NCBI RefSeq assembly: GCF_042649825.1
Contig: NZ_JBHSAB010000014.1
Location: 109,612-173,611 of the forward strand
Reading direction: 5' to 3'
Length of the DNA stretch: 64,000 nt
Origin: Legionella_C dresdenensis
GTDB taxonomy: Bacteria > Pseudomonadota > Gammaproteobacteria > Legionellales > Legionellaceae
Shown here: in pieces, positions 26,006-36,380 of the stretch
How positions within the stretch are numbered: position 1 is the stretch's first letter
How the letters are laid out: the number at the start of each line of letters is the position of its first letter
Notes under the pieces: generated by a model
What the model saw: the letters and a program-made list of their open reading frames with translations, nothing else
What the model was told of the DNA's origin: nothing
The model's database searches: none
Translations under genes and position numbers: made by a program

Positions 26006-26363
26006 TGTCTTCCATTTCATCCGGGTTGGCTTCATCAATTAACTTGCTAAGCCGTCTGCCATATTCAATTGATTCATCATAAACAAAATGCAATTGCGGT
26101 ACGGTACGAAGCTTAATCGTACGTGCTAACGCCGTCCTTAAATAGCTTGCTGCAGCATTTAATATCCCGGCTGCCTGCTCAGCATCGCTGTTAAAGACCG
26201 TAAAATAAACTTTAGCATGCCCCAGATCACCAGTAACGGTTACTGATGAAATCGTTATAAAAGCAGGTAATCGCGGGTCCTTAATTTCCTGCTGAATAAT
26301 TTGCGACAGCTTCCGCTGTAGCATTTCTGCTACGCGGTCTGTTCGCTTAAAGTCATTACTCAT
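25992..26363 (-). CDS. rbfA: Ribosome-binding factor A
   Basis: Late 30S maturation factor that binds the 16S rRNA 5' helix region and aids growth in the cold. It is 123 residues with the KH-like fold pattern: RTDRVAEMLQRKLSQIIQQE, DPRLPAFITISSVTVTGDLGHAKVYFTVF and LRTVPQLHFVYDESIEYG. Its ATG overlaps the infB stop (ATGA, 26360-26363) and its 3' end overlaps truB, so the three are translationally coupled. Confidence 0.97.
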   Translation of the reverse strand: MSNDFKRTDRVAEMLQRKLSQIIQQEIKDPRLPAFITISSVTVTGDLGHAKVYFTVFNSDAEQAAGILNAAASYLRTALARTIKLRTVPQLHFVYDESIEYGRRLSKLIDEANPDEMEDNGQS

Positions 26364-28966
26364 AAATCTCGTTTCACTTCAACTGTTTCAAACACTTCTA
26401 TCAGATCACCAGGTTTGACGTCATTATAGTTCTTCACCCCGATACCGCACTCAAAGCCCTGACGTACTTCAAGCACATCATCTTTAAAGCGGCGTAATGA
26501 CTCCAGGGTTCCTTCATAAATAACTACGTTATTTCGCAATACCCGAATTGGATTATTACGCTTAATCGTCCCCTCAACCACCATACATCCGGCAATTGCT
26601 CCCAGCTTGGGCGAACGGAATACATCACGGACTTCGGCAATACCGATAATTTCCTCTTTAAATTGTGGAGCGTGCATACCAGTTAAGGCCGCTTTAACCT
26701 GGTCCACAATATCATAAATTACACTGTAATAATGGAGGGCAACAGATTCCTGCTCAGCAAGCCGTTTTGCACCGCCATCTGCACGAACGTTAAATCCAAT
26801 CAGGATAGCGCTGGATGCGATAGCCAGGTGTACGTCCGATTCAGTAATACCGCCAACACCGCTACCCACTACTTCGACTTTTACTTCATCAGTAGACAAT
26901 TTAACCAGTGCATCTGCAATCGCTTCAATCGAGCCCTGTACATCGGCTTTAAGAACCACAGCAAGGCGCTTGATTTCTGAAGCAGCCATGTTTTCAAAAA
27001 TTCCTTCCAGTGTCGATTTCTGTCTTCGCGCCAGTTTCACCTCACGGAATTTTCCTTGACGGAACAAAGCGACTTCACGCGCCTTTTTCTCGTCAGGTAC
27101 AACAACCGCCTCATCACCAGCATGAGGAATAGCTGATAATCCCAGTACTTCTACAGGAATTGACGGGCCAGCGCTATCAACATAACTGCCGTTGTCGCTG
27201 ACTAACGCCCTGACTCGGCCATATTGGAAACCCGCTAATAAAATATCGCCTTTGTGCAAAGTACCGCTTTGTACAAGTACAGTAGCTACCGGTCCACGGC
27301 CTTTATCCAACCGTGATTCAATAACAACGCCCTTGGCCGCGCCATCTGTATGAGCGCTCAGCTCAAGAACTTCTGACTGAAGCAGAATAGCATCAAGTAA
27401 TTCATCTACACCCATACCTGTTTTGGCAGAGATGTTAACAAACATCGTGTCGCCGCCCCAGGATTCAGGGATCACTTCATGAGCGGATAATTCATTCATT
27501 ACGCGATCGGGATCTACACCTGGCTTATCCATTTTATTCACGGCAACAATAACTGGCACTTTCGCTGCCTTGGCATGCTGCACCGCTTCAATCGTCTGTG
27601 GTTTAACGCCGTCGTCCGCAGCAACGATAAGGACAACAATATCCGTTACCTGCGCACCCCGTGCCCGCATCGCAGTAAACGCAGCATGTCCCGGGGTATC
27701 GAGGAAAGTAATTTCACCCTTTGGCGTACTGACGTGGTATGCACCAATATGCTGTGTAATGCCGCCGGCTTCGCCTGCAGCAACTTTAGTGCGGCGAATA
27801 TAGTCAAGCAGCGAGGTTTTACCATGATCTACGTGACCCATAATAGTTACCACAGGCGCCCTCTCTTCATTGAGGCTGCCTTTAGTGATAACATCGCCTA
27901 GATTTTGTTCAATCGCATCTTCTTTCAGCAGTTTCGGGCGGTGACCCATTTCTTCGACAACGATAACTGCCGTTTCCTGATCGATAACCTGGTTAATGGT
28001 TGCCATGGCGCCCAGACCGATCATGACTTTAATTACTTCGGCAGCTTTGACCGACATCCGCTTAGCCAGCTCTGCAACAGTAATTGTTTCAGGAATAAGC
28101 ACTTCGCGAATAACAGGGGCTGTCGGCATGGCAAAACCATGTTTCAGCGACTCTTCCGCTTCACGGTATTTCTCGGATTTTTCATTTCCCTTGCGCTTTT
28201 TTGATTTGCTGCGTCTGAAACGCGGATTACCGTCATCCTCATCGCTGACACGCTGAATAGGTTGCTGGTATTTGGTTTTTTTCTTGTTGCCTTTCCTGCC
28301 ATCACCGCGCTCGCCCTCGTCTTCACCATGATGCTCATGGTGTTTCTTTTTGGCGGGTTTTTCAGCATCAACAGCAGCTTTTGCAGTGCGAACTACTACC
28401 TCATCTTCTGCGGGTTCATTGCCTGCGGCTGATTTATCAGCAGCAATTTCTTCTGTTACCGCAATCTCTTCTGCTTCAGACTCTGTTAGGGCTTCAGCTT
28501 TCACATCGCTTACTTGATCAACTGGGGCCTGCTCAGCAATGTGCTCTTCCTGCGATATCAGATCCGCCTGCTCGTGAGCAACAACTGAATCCACCAGCTC
28601 ATCGTTTGGCAATTCAGCTTCGGCAATGGCCTGTTCAGCCTCTGTACCAACGATTTCGGAAGCGACAGGGCGTTTAACATAAGTTCGCTTTTTCCTTATC
28701 TCGACATTAACCGTTGTTTTGCGTGCATCACTACCGACTGTAACCTGAGTCTGGCTTTTACGCTGCAAGGTAAAGCGATCTGGCGAAGGACGTGCTTCTT
28801 TACTGCCGCTTTTTTTAAGGTGGTTCAGCAGGATTAATTTCTGTTCCTCGCTCACCGTCTGCTGGCTATCAGTTATTGGCAGGCCAGCCTCCTGAAATTG
28901 GTGCAATAAATGCCCAACAGGGATTCCAACTACCTGAGCTAATTGCGTAACTGTTACATCCGCCAT
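26360..28966 (-). CDS. infB: Translation initiation factor IF-2
   Basis: GTPase that brings fMet-tRNA to the 30S P site, 868 residues. The N-terminal IF2_N-type segment (1-50) is followed by a long charged, low-complexity region (about 100-270, rich in Glu, Ala and then Lys/His). The G domain comes next, with GHVDHGKTSLLDYIR, DTPGHAAFTAMRARG and NKMDKPG, then the beta-barrel and C-terminal tRNA-binding domains. AGGGGA lies eight bases before ATG 28966. No second in-frame start was assigned, though an internal IF2-beta start is possible. Confidence 0.98.
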   Translation of the reverse strand: MADVTVTQLAQVVGIPVGHLLHQFQEAGLPITDSQQTVSEEQKLILLNHLKKSGSKEARPSPDRFTLQRKSQTQVTVGSDARKTTVNVEIRKKRTYVKRPVASEIVGTEAEQAIAEAELPNDELVDSVVAHEQADLISQEEHIAEQAPVDQVSDVKAEALTESEAEEIAVTEEIAADKSAAGNEPAEDEVVVRTAKAAVDAEKPAKKKHHEHHGEDEGERGDGRKGNKKKTKYQQPIQRVSDEDDGNPRFRRSKSKKRKGNEKSEKYREAEESLKHGFAMPTAPVIREVLIPETITVAELAKRMSVKAAEVIKVMIGLGAMATINQVIDQETAVIVVEEMGHRPKLLKEDAIEQNLGDVITKGSLNEERAPVVTIMGHVDHGKTSLLDYIRRTKVAAGEAGGITQHIGAYHVSTPKGEITFLDTPGHAAFTAMRARGAQVTDIVVLIVAADDGVKPQTIEAVQHAKAAKVPVIVAVNKMDKPGVDPDRVMNELSAHEVIPESWGGDTMFVNISAKTGMGVDELLDAILLQSEVLELSAHTDGAAKGVVIESRLDKGRGPVATVLVQSGTLHKGDILLAGFQYGRVRALVSDNGSYVDSAGPSIPVEVLGLSAIPHAGDEAVVVPDEKKAREVALFRQGKFREVKLARRQKSTLEGIFENMAASEIKRLAVVLKADVQGSIEAIADALVKLSTDEVKVEVVGSGVGGITESDVHLAIASSAILIGFNVRADGGAKRLAEQESVALHYYSVIYDIVDQVKAALTGMHAPQFKEEIIGIAEVRDVFRSPKLGAIAGCMVVEGTIKRNNPIRVLRNNVVIYEGTLESLRRFKDDVLEVRQGFECGIGVKNYNDVKPGDLIEVFETVEVKRDL

Positions 28967-29087
28967 ATCTATAATCCCCTTACAGCGATTTAATAAATCA
29001 CTTGTCTTTCATTCTGTGCTTTTAGTTGTTACTTTGCTGCATAAAACAACATAATAACATGCTTATTTTCGCTAGCGCGAGTTCTGG

Positions 29088-30566
29088 TTAAAGAAACCAT
29101 GGCTCACGCGCTTTCATAATCAATGCAGCTGCTTTTTCTTCTGTCATACCCTGAATATCCAGCAACTCATCAACCGATTGTTCAGCCAAATCTTCCATAG
29201 TAGAAATACCTTTGGCTGCCAGTGCATCGGCAACAGATTGTGTCATTCCTTCCATATTCAGCAACGACTCAGAAGGTGTACCGGATAAACTGGTTCCAGA
29301 TGACAACGCACGCATCAACAATGTATCATTTGCCCGTTTGCGAAGTTCTTCAACAATCTCTTCATCAAATTCTTCAATTGCCATCAATTCCTCTTTAGGA
29401 ACATAAGCAATTTCTTCCAGCGAAGAAAATCCATTAGCAACCAATAAAGCAGCAATTTCTTCATCGATTTCCAACGCGGAGGTAAACAGGTTGGTCAGCT
29501 TCGCTGATTCCTGCTGGCTCTTCTCATTAAACTCGTCTACAGTCATGACATTTAGTGTCCAGCCTGTCAGCTGGCTTGCCAGCCGGACATTCTGTCCATT
29601 TCGGCCAATAGCCTGAGATAAATGCTCTTTCTGCACCGCCAGATCCATAGTATGGCTATCCTCATCCACAACAATAGATGAGATTTCAGCAGGAGCCATG
29701 GCATTGATAACTAACTGGGCCGGATTATCATCCCAAAGAATGATATCTACCCGCTCACCGCCCAGCTCACTGGAAACAGCCTGAACACGTGAGCCGCGCA
29801 TACCAACGCATGCGCCGACAGGATCAATACGGCCGTCATTAGTCTTTACAGCAATTTTAGCACGGTTGCCTGGCTCACGGGCCGCGGCTTTAATTTCAAT
29901 CACATTTTCACCGATTTCCGGTACTTCGATGCGGAACAGTTCAATCAACATTTCGTTACGGACACGGCTGACAAAAATTTGTGGTCCACGCGCTTGCGGC
30001 GTTAATTCATAAAGATAAGCCCGAACACGATCATTTGCTCTGAACATTTCATTGGGCAACATTTCATGACGCGGTAAAAACGCTTCTGCTTTGCCGCCCA
30101 GGTCGATAATTATATTGTCACGGGTTACTTTTTTCACGGTACCATAAATTAATTGCCCGTATTTGCCACGGTATTGATCGATAATTTGTTGTCTTTCCGC
30201 TTCACGAATTTTTTGTGTAATTACCTGGCGGGCAGTCTGCGCCGATATACGGCCGAATTCAACCGAAGCCATAGGCTCTTCAATTTGATCGCCTATTTTG
30301 ATTGATGGAGAGCGTTCGCTTGCGGCAGTGAGGCCAATTTCGCGCTCAGGAAATTCTACTTCATCATCAGCAACCACATCCCAATAACGAAACGTTTCAT
30401 AATCACCAGTTCGTCCATCAAGCTTTACGCGCACGCCAATATCGCTGTTAGACATTTTTCGGGTAGCAAATTCAAGCGCAGCCTGAATTGCATCAATAAC
30501 CGTCTGCCGGCTTACATCTTTTTCATTAGCTAGTGCCTGAGCAATTTCTAACACTTGTTTATTCAT
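29088..30566 (-). CDS. nusA: Transcription termination/antitermination factor NusA
   Basis: RNA polymerase-binding elongation factor of 492 residues. It has the N-terminal RNAP-binding domain from MNKQVLEIAQALANEKDVSR, an S1 domain (LIYGTVKKVTRDNIIIDLGGKAEAF region), KH domains (PVGACVGMRGSRVQAVSSEL and HLSQAIGRNGQNVRLASQL) and two C-terminal acidic repeats of gammaproteobacterial type. The start is ATG 30566 with GAGG six bases upstream; a GTG four codons earlier is part of that ribosome site. It lies between rimP and infB, with 121 bases to infB. Confidence 0.97.
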   Translation of the reverse strand: MNKQVLEIAQALANEKDVSRQTVIDAIQAALEFATRKMSNSDIGVRVKLDGRTGDYETFRYWDVVADDEVEFPEREIGLTAASERSPSIKIGDQIEEPMASVEFGRISAQTARQVITQKIREAERQQIIDQYRGKYGQLIYGTVKKVTRDNIIIDLGGKAEAFLPRHEMLPNEMFRANDRVRAYLYELTPQARGPQIFVSRVRNEMLIELFRIEVPEIGENVIEIKAAAREPGNRAKIAVKTNDGRIDPVGACVGMRGSRVQAVSSELGGERVDIILWDDNPAQLVINAMAPAEISSIVVDEDSHTMDLAVQKEHLSQAIGRNGQNVRLASQLTGWTLNVMTVDEFNEKSQQESAKLTNLFTSALEIDEEIAALLVANGFSSLEEIAYVPKEELMAIEEFDEEIVEELRKRANDTLLMRALSSGTSLSGTPSESLLNMEGMTQSVADALAAKGISTMEDLAEQSVDELLDIQGMTEEKAAALIMKAREPWFL

Positions 30567-30574
30567 TGTTGGCC

Positions 30575-31021
30575 TCACTCGCCTGTCAAATTTGCTTTCA
30601 CAATTTGGGAGAATTCAATTGCCTGCTTTTCTCCGCCAATTAGCAAAACTACTGTAGTATCATTTACTGAATCGATAATACCAGTAATTTTGCGGCTGCC
30701 ATTCAATGGCTTGAACAGTTTAAGCTGGACAGAACTATTCAAATAGCGCTTGTACTGTTCGATATAAAACAATGGGCGCGGAATGCCGGGAGATGAAATT
30801 TCCAGACTATAATTACCTTTGATTGGATCTTCCACATCAAGAAGCGCACTGATTTGCCTGCTTACACGCTCGCAATCAGCGATGCCAATACCATCTTTAT
30901 GATCGATGTATACCCTAAGCAATGAGTGCTTACCTTGGGCAAGATACTCGCAGCCCCATAGTTCATAACCGAGATCAGCGATTACCGGCATTAATAATTG
31001 TTGGATATCATCTTTAATCAT
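30575..31021 (-). CDS. rimP: Ribosome maturation factor RimP
   Basis: Needed for 30S subunit maturation. It is 148 residues from the chosen start, matching the family (about 150). LGYELWGCEYLAQGKHSLLRVYIDHKDGIGIADCERVS and SLEISSPGIPRPLF are diagnostic stretches, here split by the reader's limit into the N-terminal half and the SPG motif near 88. The start at 31021 (MIKDDIQQ) has GAG seven bases upstream; ATGs at 31039-31042 are alternatives. It is the first protein gene after tRNA-fMet, as in the metY-rimP-nusA-infB order of E. coli. Confidence 0.95.
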   Translation of the reverse strand: MIKDDIQQLLMPVIADLGYELWGCEYLAQGKHSLLRVYIDHKDGIGIADCERVSRQISALLDVEDPIKGNYSLEISSPGIPRPLFYIEQYKRYLNSSVQLKLFKPLNGSRKITGIIDSVNDTTVVLLIGGEKQAIEFSQIVKANLTGE

Positions 31022-31232
31022 AAAATACTCGTTTAACATCAAATTTCATATCAATGTTTCTGGTTAACACCCGCCATGACATTGCTTTCGTCTTAGAGCC
31101 AAACCAACTTGCCAGCAAGTCGAATTTACCTGCTTGCAGATCAAAGTACCAATAAATTATTTGCTGATATCAATGGCTTGACGACCTCCGGATTCAGGGA
31201 TAGCTAAACAAGGGTTAACTTTCCGCATATAA

Positions 31233-31255
31233 CAAAAAACCCCATAAATGGGGCT
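31233..31255 (-). terminator. Rho-independent terminator after tRNA-fMet
   Basis: On the minus strand AGCCCCAT, a short TT loop and ATGGGGTTTTTTG form a GC-rich stem followed by six T. It lies 15 bases after the 3' end of tRNA-fMet and 212 bases before rimP. It would separate the tRNA transcript from the rimP-nusA operon or allow partial read-through. Confidence 0.85.
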
Positions 31256-31269
31256 TTCAGTTTTTGTAG

Positions 31270-31346
<77 letters not shown>

Positions 31347-31418
31347 TCAACTGAAGGGAAGTATACTGTCTTAAGGCTTCCCTGGCAAGCTTATTTTACA
31401 TTATTTCGCAATATTTTA

Positions 31419-32861
31419 TCACCCTGCAAAAGCATTGGCACAAGCATTAACCAGAATTGATGGAAATATGCCTAAATAAAGCAACGCAAGACAGTTTACG
31501 GAATAAATCAGTTGCGATGATAATGGTAAAACCACAGGACTGGTATTTTCAGCGCTATCAAAATACATGACTTTGACAATGCGAATGTAATAATAGGCGC
31601 CTATCACTGCAAACAGTAATCCCAACGTAGCAACCCAGGTCATGTTCGCATCAACCAACGCTTTTAATACCAGTAGTTTTGTGAAAAACCCAACAGTTGG
31701 CGGTACTCCAGCCATAGAGAACATGACAATCAGCATCAAAAAAGCTAACCAGGGATTGCGTTTGTTTAATCCTTTCAAATCGTCAACATTTTCTACTTCA
31801 ACACCATCCCGCGACATTAATACAATCAGGCCAAATGCGCCTACAGTCATTATTGAATATACCAACATATAGTAAAGTGCCGCAGAGTAACCAGCATTAT
31901 CGGCTGCAAGTATGCCAAACAGTGCATAACCCGCATGCGAAATCGCTGAATAACCGAGCAGACGTTTGATATTTTGTTGAGTTATGGCCAACAGATTACC
32001 CAGCGCTGTGGACAGTAATGCCATGACCAGGATCAGATGTTGCCATTCAGCTGCCAAACCAGGTAAAGCAATGACCAGTAACCGTAACATCATACCTAAC
32101 GCTGCAATTTTTGGAGCGGCGCTAACAAACAGGGTGACAGAAACTGGAGCCCCCTGATACACATCAGGCGCCCACATATGGAATGGTACCGCCGCCAATT
32201 TGAATCCGACACCGGCAATAATAAATACCAGAGCGAAAGACAGTAATGTGCTTTGCTCTTGCCAGTTTGCTGAAATGCCGTTGGCAATATCAAGCAAGTC
32301 CAGTTTGCCGGTAGCGCCATAAAGCAGGGACAAGCCATAAAGAAGCATCCCTGAAGCGATAGCGCCCATCACAAAATACTTCATCGCCGCCTCGGCTGCA
32401 TCGCTGTTTGTACGGCGGATTGCGGTCAGGGCATATAACGGCAACGACAATAACTCCAGTCCCAGATAAATAGTCAGCAAAGAATGCGCTGAAACCAGCG
32501 TCATCATCCCCAGGGTAGAAAACAAGCCAAGAATATAATAATCGCCTGAAGGCATCTGACGTTCATCAATATAGTGCCGTGAATAGACAAAACAAAGAAA
32601 TACGCTTAGATAAATAAAGATCTTCATCAGCTGAGCGATATCGTCACTGATAAACAAACCGCCTAATATCACTGTCTTGAAGTTCCCCAGGAACAAACCG
32701 CTTACACACGCGGCCAGGATCAGACCGATAAGCGATATTGTGAAAGCAATATTCCTGCAGTGTGTTTTGAAGAACAAGTCAGCAATTAAAGCAACACAGG
32801 CTGTTGCCAGAATAATCATTTCTGGCAGTGCAAATTGGAGATTATCAAGTAAAGGCATCAT
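31419..32861 (-). CDS. nuoN: NADH-quinone oxidoreductase subunit N
   Basis: Membrane-arm, antiporter-like, proton-pumping subunit of respiratory complex I, 480 residues and about 14 membrane helices. The Mrp-type core is visible: the glutamate in YLGLELLSLPLYAL (near 133), the discontinuous-helix region FKLAAVPFHMWAPDVYQGAP (near 225), and LLGYSAISHAGYALFG. It is the last gene of nuoA-N, 21 bases after nuoM. The first two codons are both ATG. Confidence 0.97.
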   Translation of the reverse strand: MMPLLDNLQFALPEMIILATACVALIADLFFKTHCRNIAFTISLIGLILAACVSGLFLGNFKTVILGGLFISDDIAQLMKIFIYLSVFLCFVYSRHYIDERQMPSGDYYILGLFSTLGMMTLVSAHSLLTIYLGLELLSLPLYALTAIRRTNSDAAEAAMKYFVMGAIASGMLLYGLSLLYGATGKLDLLDIANGISANWQEQSTLLSFALVFIIAGVGFKLAAVPFHMWAPDVYQGAPVSVTLFVSAAPKIAALGMMLRLLVIALPGLAAEWQHLILVMALLSTALGNLLAITQQNIKRLLGYSAISHAGYALFGILAADNAGYSAALYYMLVYSIMTVGAFGLIVLMSRDGVEVENVDDLKGLNKRNPWLAFLMLIVMFSMAGVPPTVGFFTKLLVLKALVDANMTWVATLGLLFAVIGAYYYIRIVKVMYFDSAENTSPVVLPLSSQLIYSVNCLALLYLGIFPSILVNACANAFAG

Positions 32862-32881
32862 AGCTAATTCGTTCCTGCAAT

Positions 32882-34387
32882 TTATAATTTTGATTTGTCA
32901 GCTTGAGCCAAAGTATGGCTTACTGTCTGATGAACATAATTTAACATAGGCTTGGGGTAAACACCCATTGCCAATACCATTGCCGCCAGCAATACATAGG
33001 CGCTTAGCTCAAAACCTGAAAGATCTTTTAGTGCAGCTACTTTTTCATTCGCAACCTTACCGAAGATCACTCGTTTGTACATCCATAATGTATAAGCGGC
33101 GCCCAAAATTAAAGTTAGTGCAGCCCAGAATGCAATCCAGAAGCCTGCTTTCATGCTGCCTAAAATCACCATAAACTCACCAACAAAACCCGATGTACCA
33201 GGAAGACCGGCATTTGCCATTGCAAACAGCATATAAAATGTCGCAAACATTGGCATGGTATTAACAACACCTCCAAAATCCTTTAACTCACGGGTATGCA
33301 TACGGTCATATAAATAACCTACGCCGGCGAACATGCCGCTTGAGACAAATGCATGCGAGATCATAACCACGATCGCGCCTTCAAGAATCAGGCCGGCATT
33401 GCTTAATCCCGCATGATCAGCAATAGCGAAGATAGCAAAACAGCCGAGCGTCACAAATCCCATATGTGAAATTGATGAATAGGCAATCAATTTTTTCATG
33501 TCTTTCTGAATAATCGCAACCAAACCAATATAGACAATCGCAATCAACGACAATGCAACCATAAGAGGTGCAAATTTGGCGCAGGCATCAGGCACAATCG
33601 GCAAGGCAAAGCGAATAAAACCATACGCACCAAGTTTCAGCAATATCGCAGCCAGAACGATTGAACCACCGGCAGGCGCTTCAGTATGCGCATCGGGTAA
33701 CCATGTATGAACCGGAAACATTGGAATCTTGATAGCAAAACCAAGAAAGAAAGCAATAAAAATCAGGGTCTGAGCAGTCATACTGAGTTTTGCAGCATAC
33801 AGCGCTTCAATTTTGAATGAGCCAACAACGTAACCCATATATAAGAATGAAGCCAGCATCAGCACTGAACCCAAAAAGGTATACAAGAAGAATTTTACCG
33901 CAGCATAAACCCGATTACTTGATCCCCAGATACCGATAATAAGGTACATTGGAATCAGCGTTGCTTCCCAGAATATGTAGAAAACAATTGCATCTGTTGC
34001 GGCAAAAACACCCACCAGAAATCCCTGCATAATAAGAAACGCCGCCATGTATTGGGCAACACGTTTCTGAATGCTTTCCCAAGTCGCCAGAATAACGATC
34101 AGGTTAGTAAAAATACTTAATACAATTAGCAGCAAAGCAAGTCCATCAACGCCCAGACTGTAATTAATTCCCAGGGCCGGCATCCAGGCAATGTCCTCAA
34201 CATATTGCATACTGTAAGTATCGAGATCAAACCCTGAAACCAACGGTACGCAAATAAGCAATGTTAACAGCACCGTAAACAGCGACAGATAACGCGCTAC
34301 GTTGGGGTTGTTATCATCGCCAGTGATAAATACAAATACACCACCGATAATCGGCAACCAGATTAATAAATTAAGCAAATGATGCAT
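32882..34387 (-). CDS. nuoM: NADH-quinone oxidoreductase subunit M
   Basis: Antiporter-like proton-pumping subunit of complex I, 501 residues with about 14 membrane segments. Family blocks include FYIFWEATLIPMYLIIG with the key glutamate (near 143), FAIKIPMFPVHTWLPDAHTE (near 225) and KKLIAYSSISHMGFVTLG. It is 15 bases downstream of nuoL in the same operon. Confidence 0.98.
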   Translation of the reverse strand: MHHLLNLLIWLPIIGGVFVFITGDDNNPNVARYLSLFTVLLTLLICVPLVSGFDLDTYSMQYVEDIAWMPALGINYSLGVDGLALLLIVLSIFTNLIVILATWESIQKRVAQYMAAFLIMQGFLVGVFAATDAIVFYIFWEATLIPMYLIIGIWGSSNRVYAAVKFFLYTFLGSVLMLASFLYMGYVVGSFKIEALYAAKLSMTAQTLIFIAFFLGFAIKIPMFPVHTWLPDAHTEAPAGGSIVLAAILLKLGAYGFIRFALPIVPDACAKFAPLMVALSLIAIVYIGLVAIIQKDMKKLIAYSSISHMGFVTLGCFAIFAIADHAGLSNAGLILEGAIVVMISHAFVSSGMFAGVGYLYDRMHTRELKDFGGVVNTMPMFATFYMLFAMANAGLPGTSGFVGEFMVILGSMKAGFWIAFWAALTLILGAAYTLWMYKRVIFGKVANEKVAALKDLSGFELSAYVLLAAMVLAMGVYPKPMLNYVHQTVSHTLAQADKSKL

Positions 34388-34402
34388 ACCTTCACCTTAT
34401 AT

Positions 34403-36376
34403 TCAGCCTAACAGCAACCAGCATAAAAATACACACAAACCTAATACCATCACTGTGGCATATTGGTTTAGATACCCACTTTGCAAAGCACGGCCTTTTT
34501 GAGCAAACCAACGGATTGTTCGGCCAGTACCATTGACAAAAAAACCATCTATCAGCTTTTGATCAGTAACCTGATAGAAGAATCTTCCCAGCAGTTTTGA
34601 ACCGCCGACAATAACTTTATTGTTAAAAGCATCAAAGCCATATTTATTAAGCAGGATGCGGTAGATAACTGAAAAATATTTTGCCAGAACACCAGGGATG
34701 GCAGGGAAAGCAATATAAGCAAGCCAGGCGATCGCAACCCCTGCTATAGTTAGCCAGAAAGTCAGACTGTATGGCGCATGCAGGGCAAGTTGTAATGGTG
34801 AACTGACTTCATGAGCCATTTCAGCAAGTACATTATGCTCCGGCAAAATGAATAGCGATTTGGCCAATAAGGTTGGGGTATCATATAACATGGGCATAAA
34901 CAACACATAACCAATGATCACCGAAGGAATAGCCAGGATAACTAACGGCAACCAGACCACCCAGGGCGACTCATGCAAGTGCTCCAAAGTATGCTTGTCC
35001 ATCCGTGGTTTGCCATGGAAAGTCATAAATAAAGATCGGAAACTATACAGCGCAGTCACCATCGCTCCTGCCGCTACGCAAAAATATGCATAGGCGCTAC
35101 CAGGTATTTCTGACGTTTTTGCTGCTTCAATAATTGTATCTTTGGAATAAAAACCGGCAAAAGGCGGGATAGCGCACAAAGCCAGAGTGCCGATAACAAA
35201 AGTTACATAAGTGATGGGCATTTTGGACCATAATCCACCCATTTTACGCATATCCTGTTCGTGGTGCATGCCGATAATAACTGAACCGGCCCCCAAAAAC
35301 AGTAACGCTTTGAAACAGGCATGGGTTAATAAATGGAACATGCCGGCGCTATAGGCTGATGCACCCATTGCAACCATCATATAACCTAATTGCGAGAGCG
35401 TTGAATAAGCAACTACTCGCTTAATGTCATTCATGACCAGCGCCAAAATACCGGTAAATAAGGCTCCAGTCGCACCAATTACCAGAACAAAGCTTAATGC
35501 CGTTGTTGAATATTCAATTAATGGCGAAATACGCGCAACCATAAATACCCCGGCAGTAACCATTGTTGCCGCATGGATCAGTGCTGAGATAGGCGTCGGA
35601 CCTTCCATTGATTCCGGTAACCAGACGTGCAGCGGTACCTGAGCAGATTTACCCATAGCCCCTACAAACAATAATATACAGATTACAGTTAACAGTGACC
35701 AATCATGGCCGGTATATAACTGGATAGTCTGACTGGCAAGCGTTCCTGCACTTCTGAATGCAGTTTCATAATCGAGCGTACCGGTATAGGCAAGCACCAA
35801 CCCAATTCCCAGAATAAAACCAAAATCGCCAACGCGGTTAACAAGAAAGGCTTTCAGGTTACCTTCAATCGCTGATTCTTTCTGGTACCAGAAACCGATA
35901 AGCAGATATGAAACAAGGCCTACTCCTTCCCAACCGAAGAAAAGCTGCAGGAAGTTGTTGCCAGTCACTAGCATTAACATCATGAAAGTAAAGAGGGAAA
36001 TATAACTGAAGAAACGTTGATAACCATCGTCATCAGCCATGTAGCCAATACTGTATATATGCACCAGCAATGAAACAAAAGTCACAATAACCAGCATTAC
36101 AACGGTTAGAGGGTCAATCAGAAATCCAATATGGAATGCATAAGGGAAGTAATTACCACCGTCAGCCCATGTGTAAAGATTAACATTAACGGTATCAACC
36201 GCCCCGCTCAGGATCGAGCTCGCAACATATAACGACAGTATAAAAGAAATACCGACCCCGGCAATCGTGACAGCATGAGCGCCGACTCGACCAATTTGGT
36301 TACGGAAAAAGCCGGAAACCACTGATCCAAGCAGAGGTGTAAGAACAATAAAAAGACATAACTGTTGAATGCTCAC
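34403..36376 (-). CDS. nuoL: NADH-quinone oxidoreductase subunit L
   Basis: Largest antiporter-like subunit of the complex I membrane arm, 657 residues. FFGWEGVGLVSYLLIGFWY (near 145), KSAQVPLHVWLPESMEGPTP (near 245) and KRVVAYSTLSQLGYMMVAMG (near 320) are typical. The C-terminal part forms the long lateral helix and last anchor (ending CVFLCWLLLG). It starts four bases after nuoK ends. Confidence 0.98.
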   Translation of the reverse strand: MSIQQLCLFIVLTPLLGSVVSGFFRNQIGRVGAHAVTIAGVGISFILSLYVASSILSGAVDTVNVNLYTWADGGNYFPYAFHIGFLIDPLTVVMLVIVTFVSLLVHIYSIGYMADDDGYQRFFSYISLFTFMMLMLVTGNNFLQLFFGWEGVGLVSYLLIGFWYQKESAIEGNLKAFLVNRVGDFGFILGIGLVLAYTGTLDYETAFRSAGTLASQTIQLYTGHDWSLLTVICILLFVGAMGKSAQVPLHVWLPESMEGPTPISALIHAATMVTAGVFMVARISPLIEYSTTALSFVLVIGATGALFTGILALVMNDIKRVVAYSTLSQLGYMMVAMGASAYSAGMFHLLTHACFKALLFLGAGSVIIGMHHEQDMRKMGGLWSKMPITYVTFVIGTLALCAIPPFAGFYSKDTIIEAAKTSEIPGSAYAYFCVAAGAMVTALYSFRSLFMTFHGKPRMDKHTLEHLHESPWVVWLPLVILAIPSVIIGYVLFMPMLYDTPTLLAKSLFILPEHNVLAEMAHEVSSPLQLALHAPYSLTFWLTIAGVAIAWLAYIAFPAIPGVLAKYFSVIYRILLNKYGFDAFNNKVIVGGSKLLGRFFYQVTDQKLIDGFFVNGTGRTIRWFAQKGRALQSGYLNQYATVMVLGLCVFLCWLLLG

Positions 36377-36380
36377 GATA

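Noticed and set aside
27570..28677. Plus-strand frames of about 77-108 codons opposite infB
   Set aside because: They are shadows of a long conserved gene; the Gln/Leu-rich one at 28381 mirrors the IF-2 low-complexity region.
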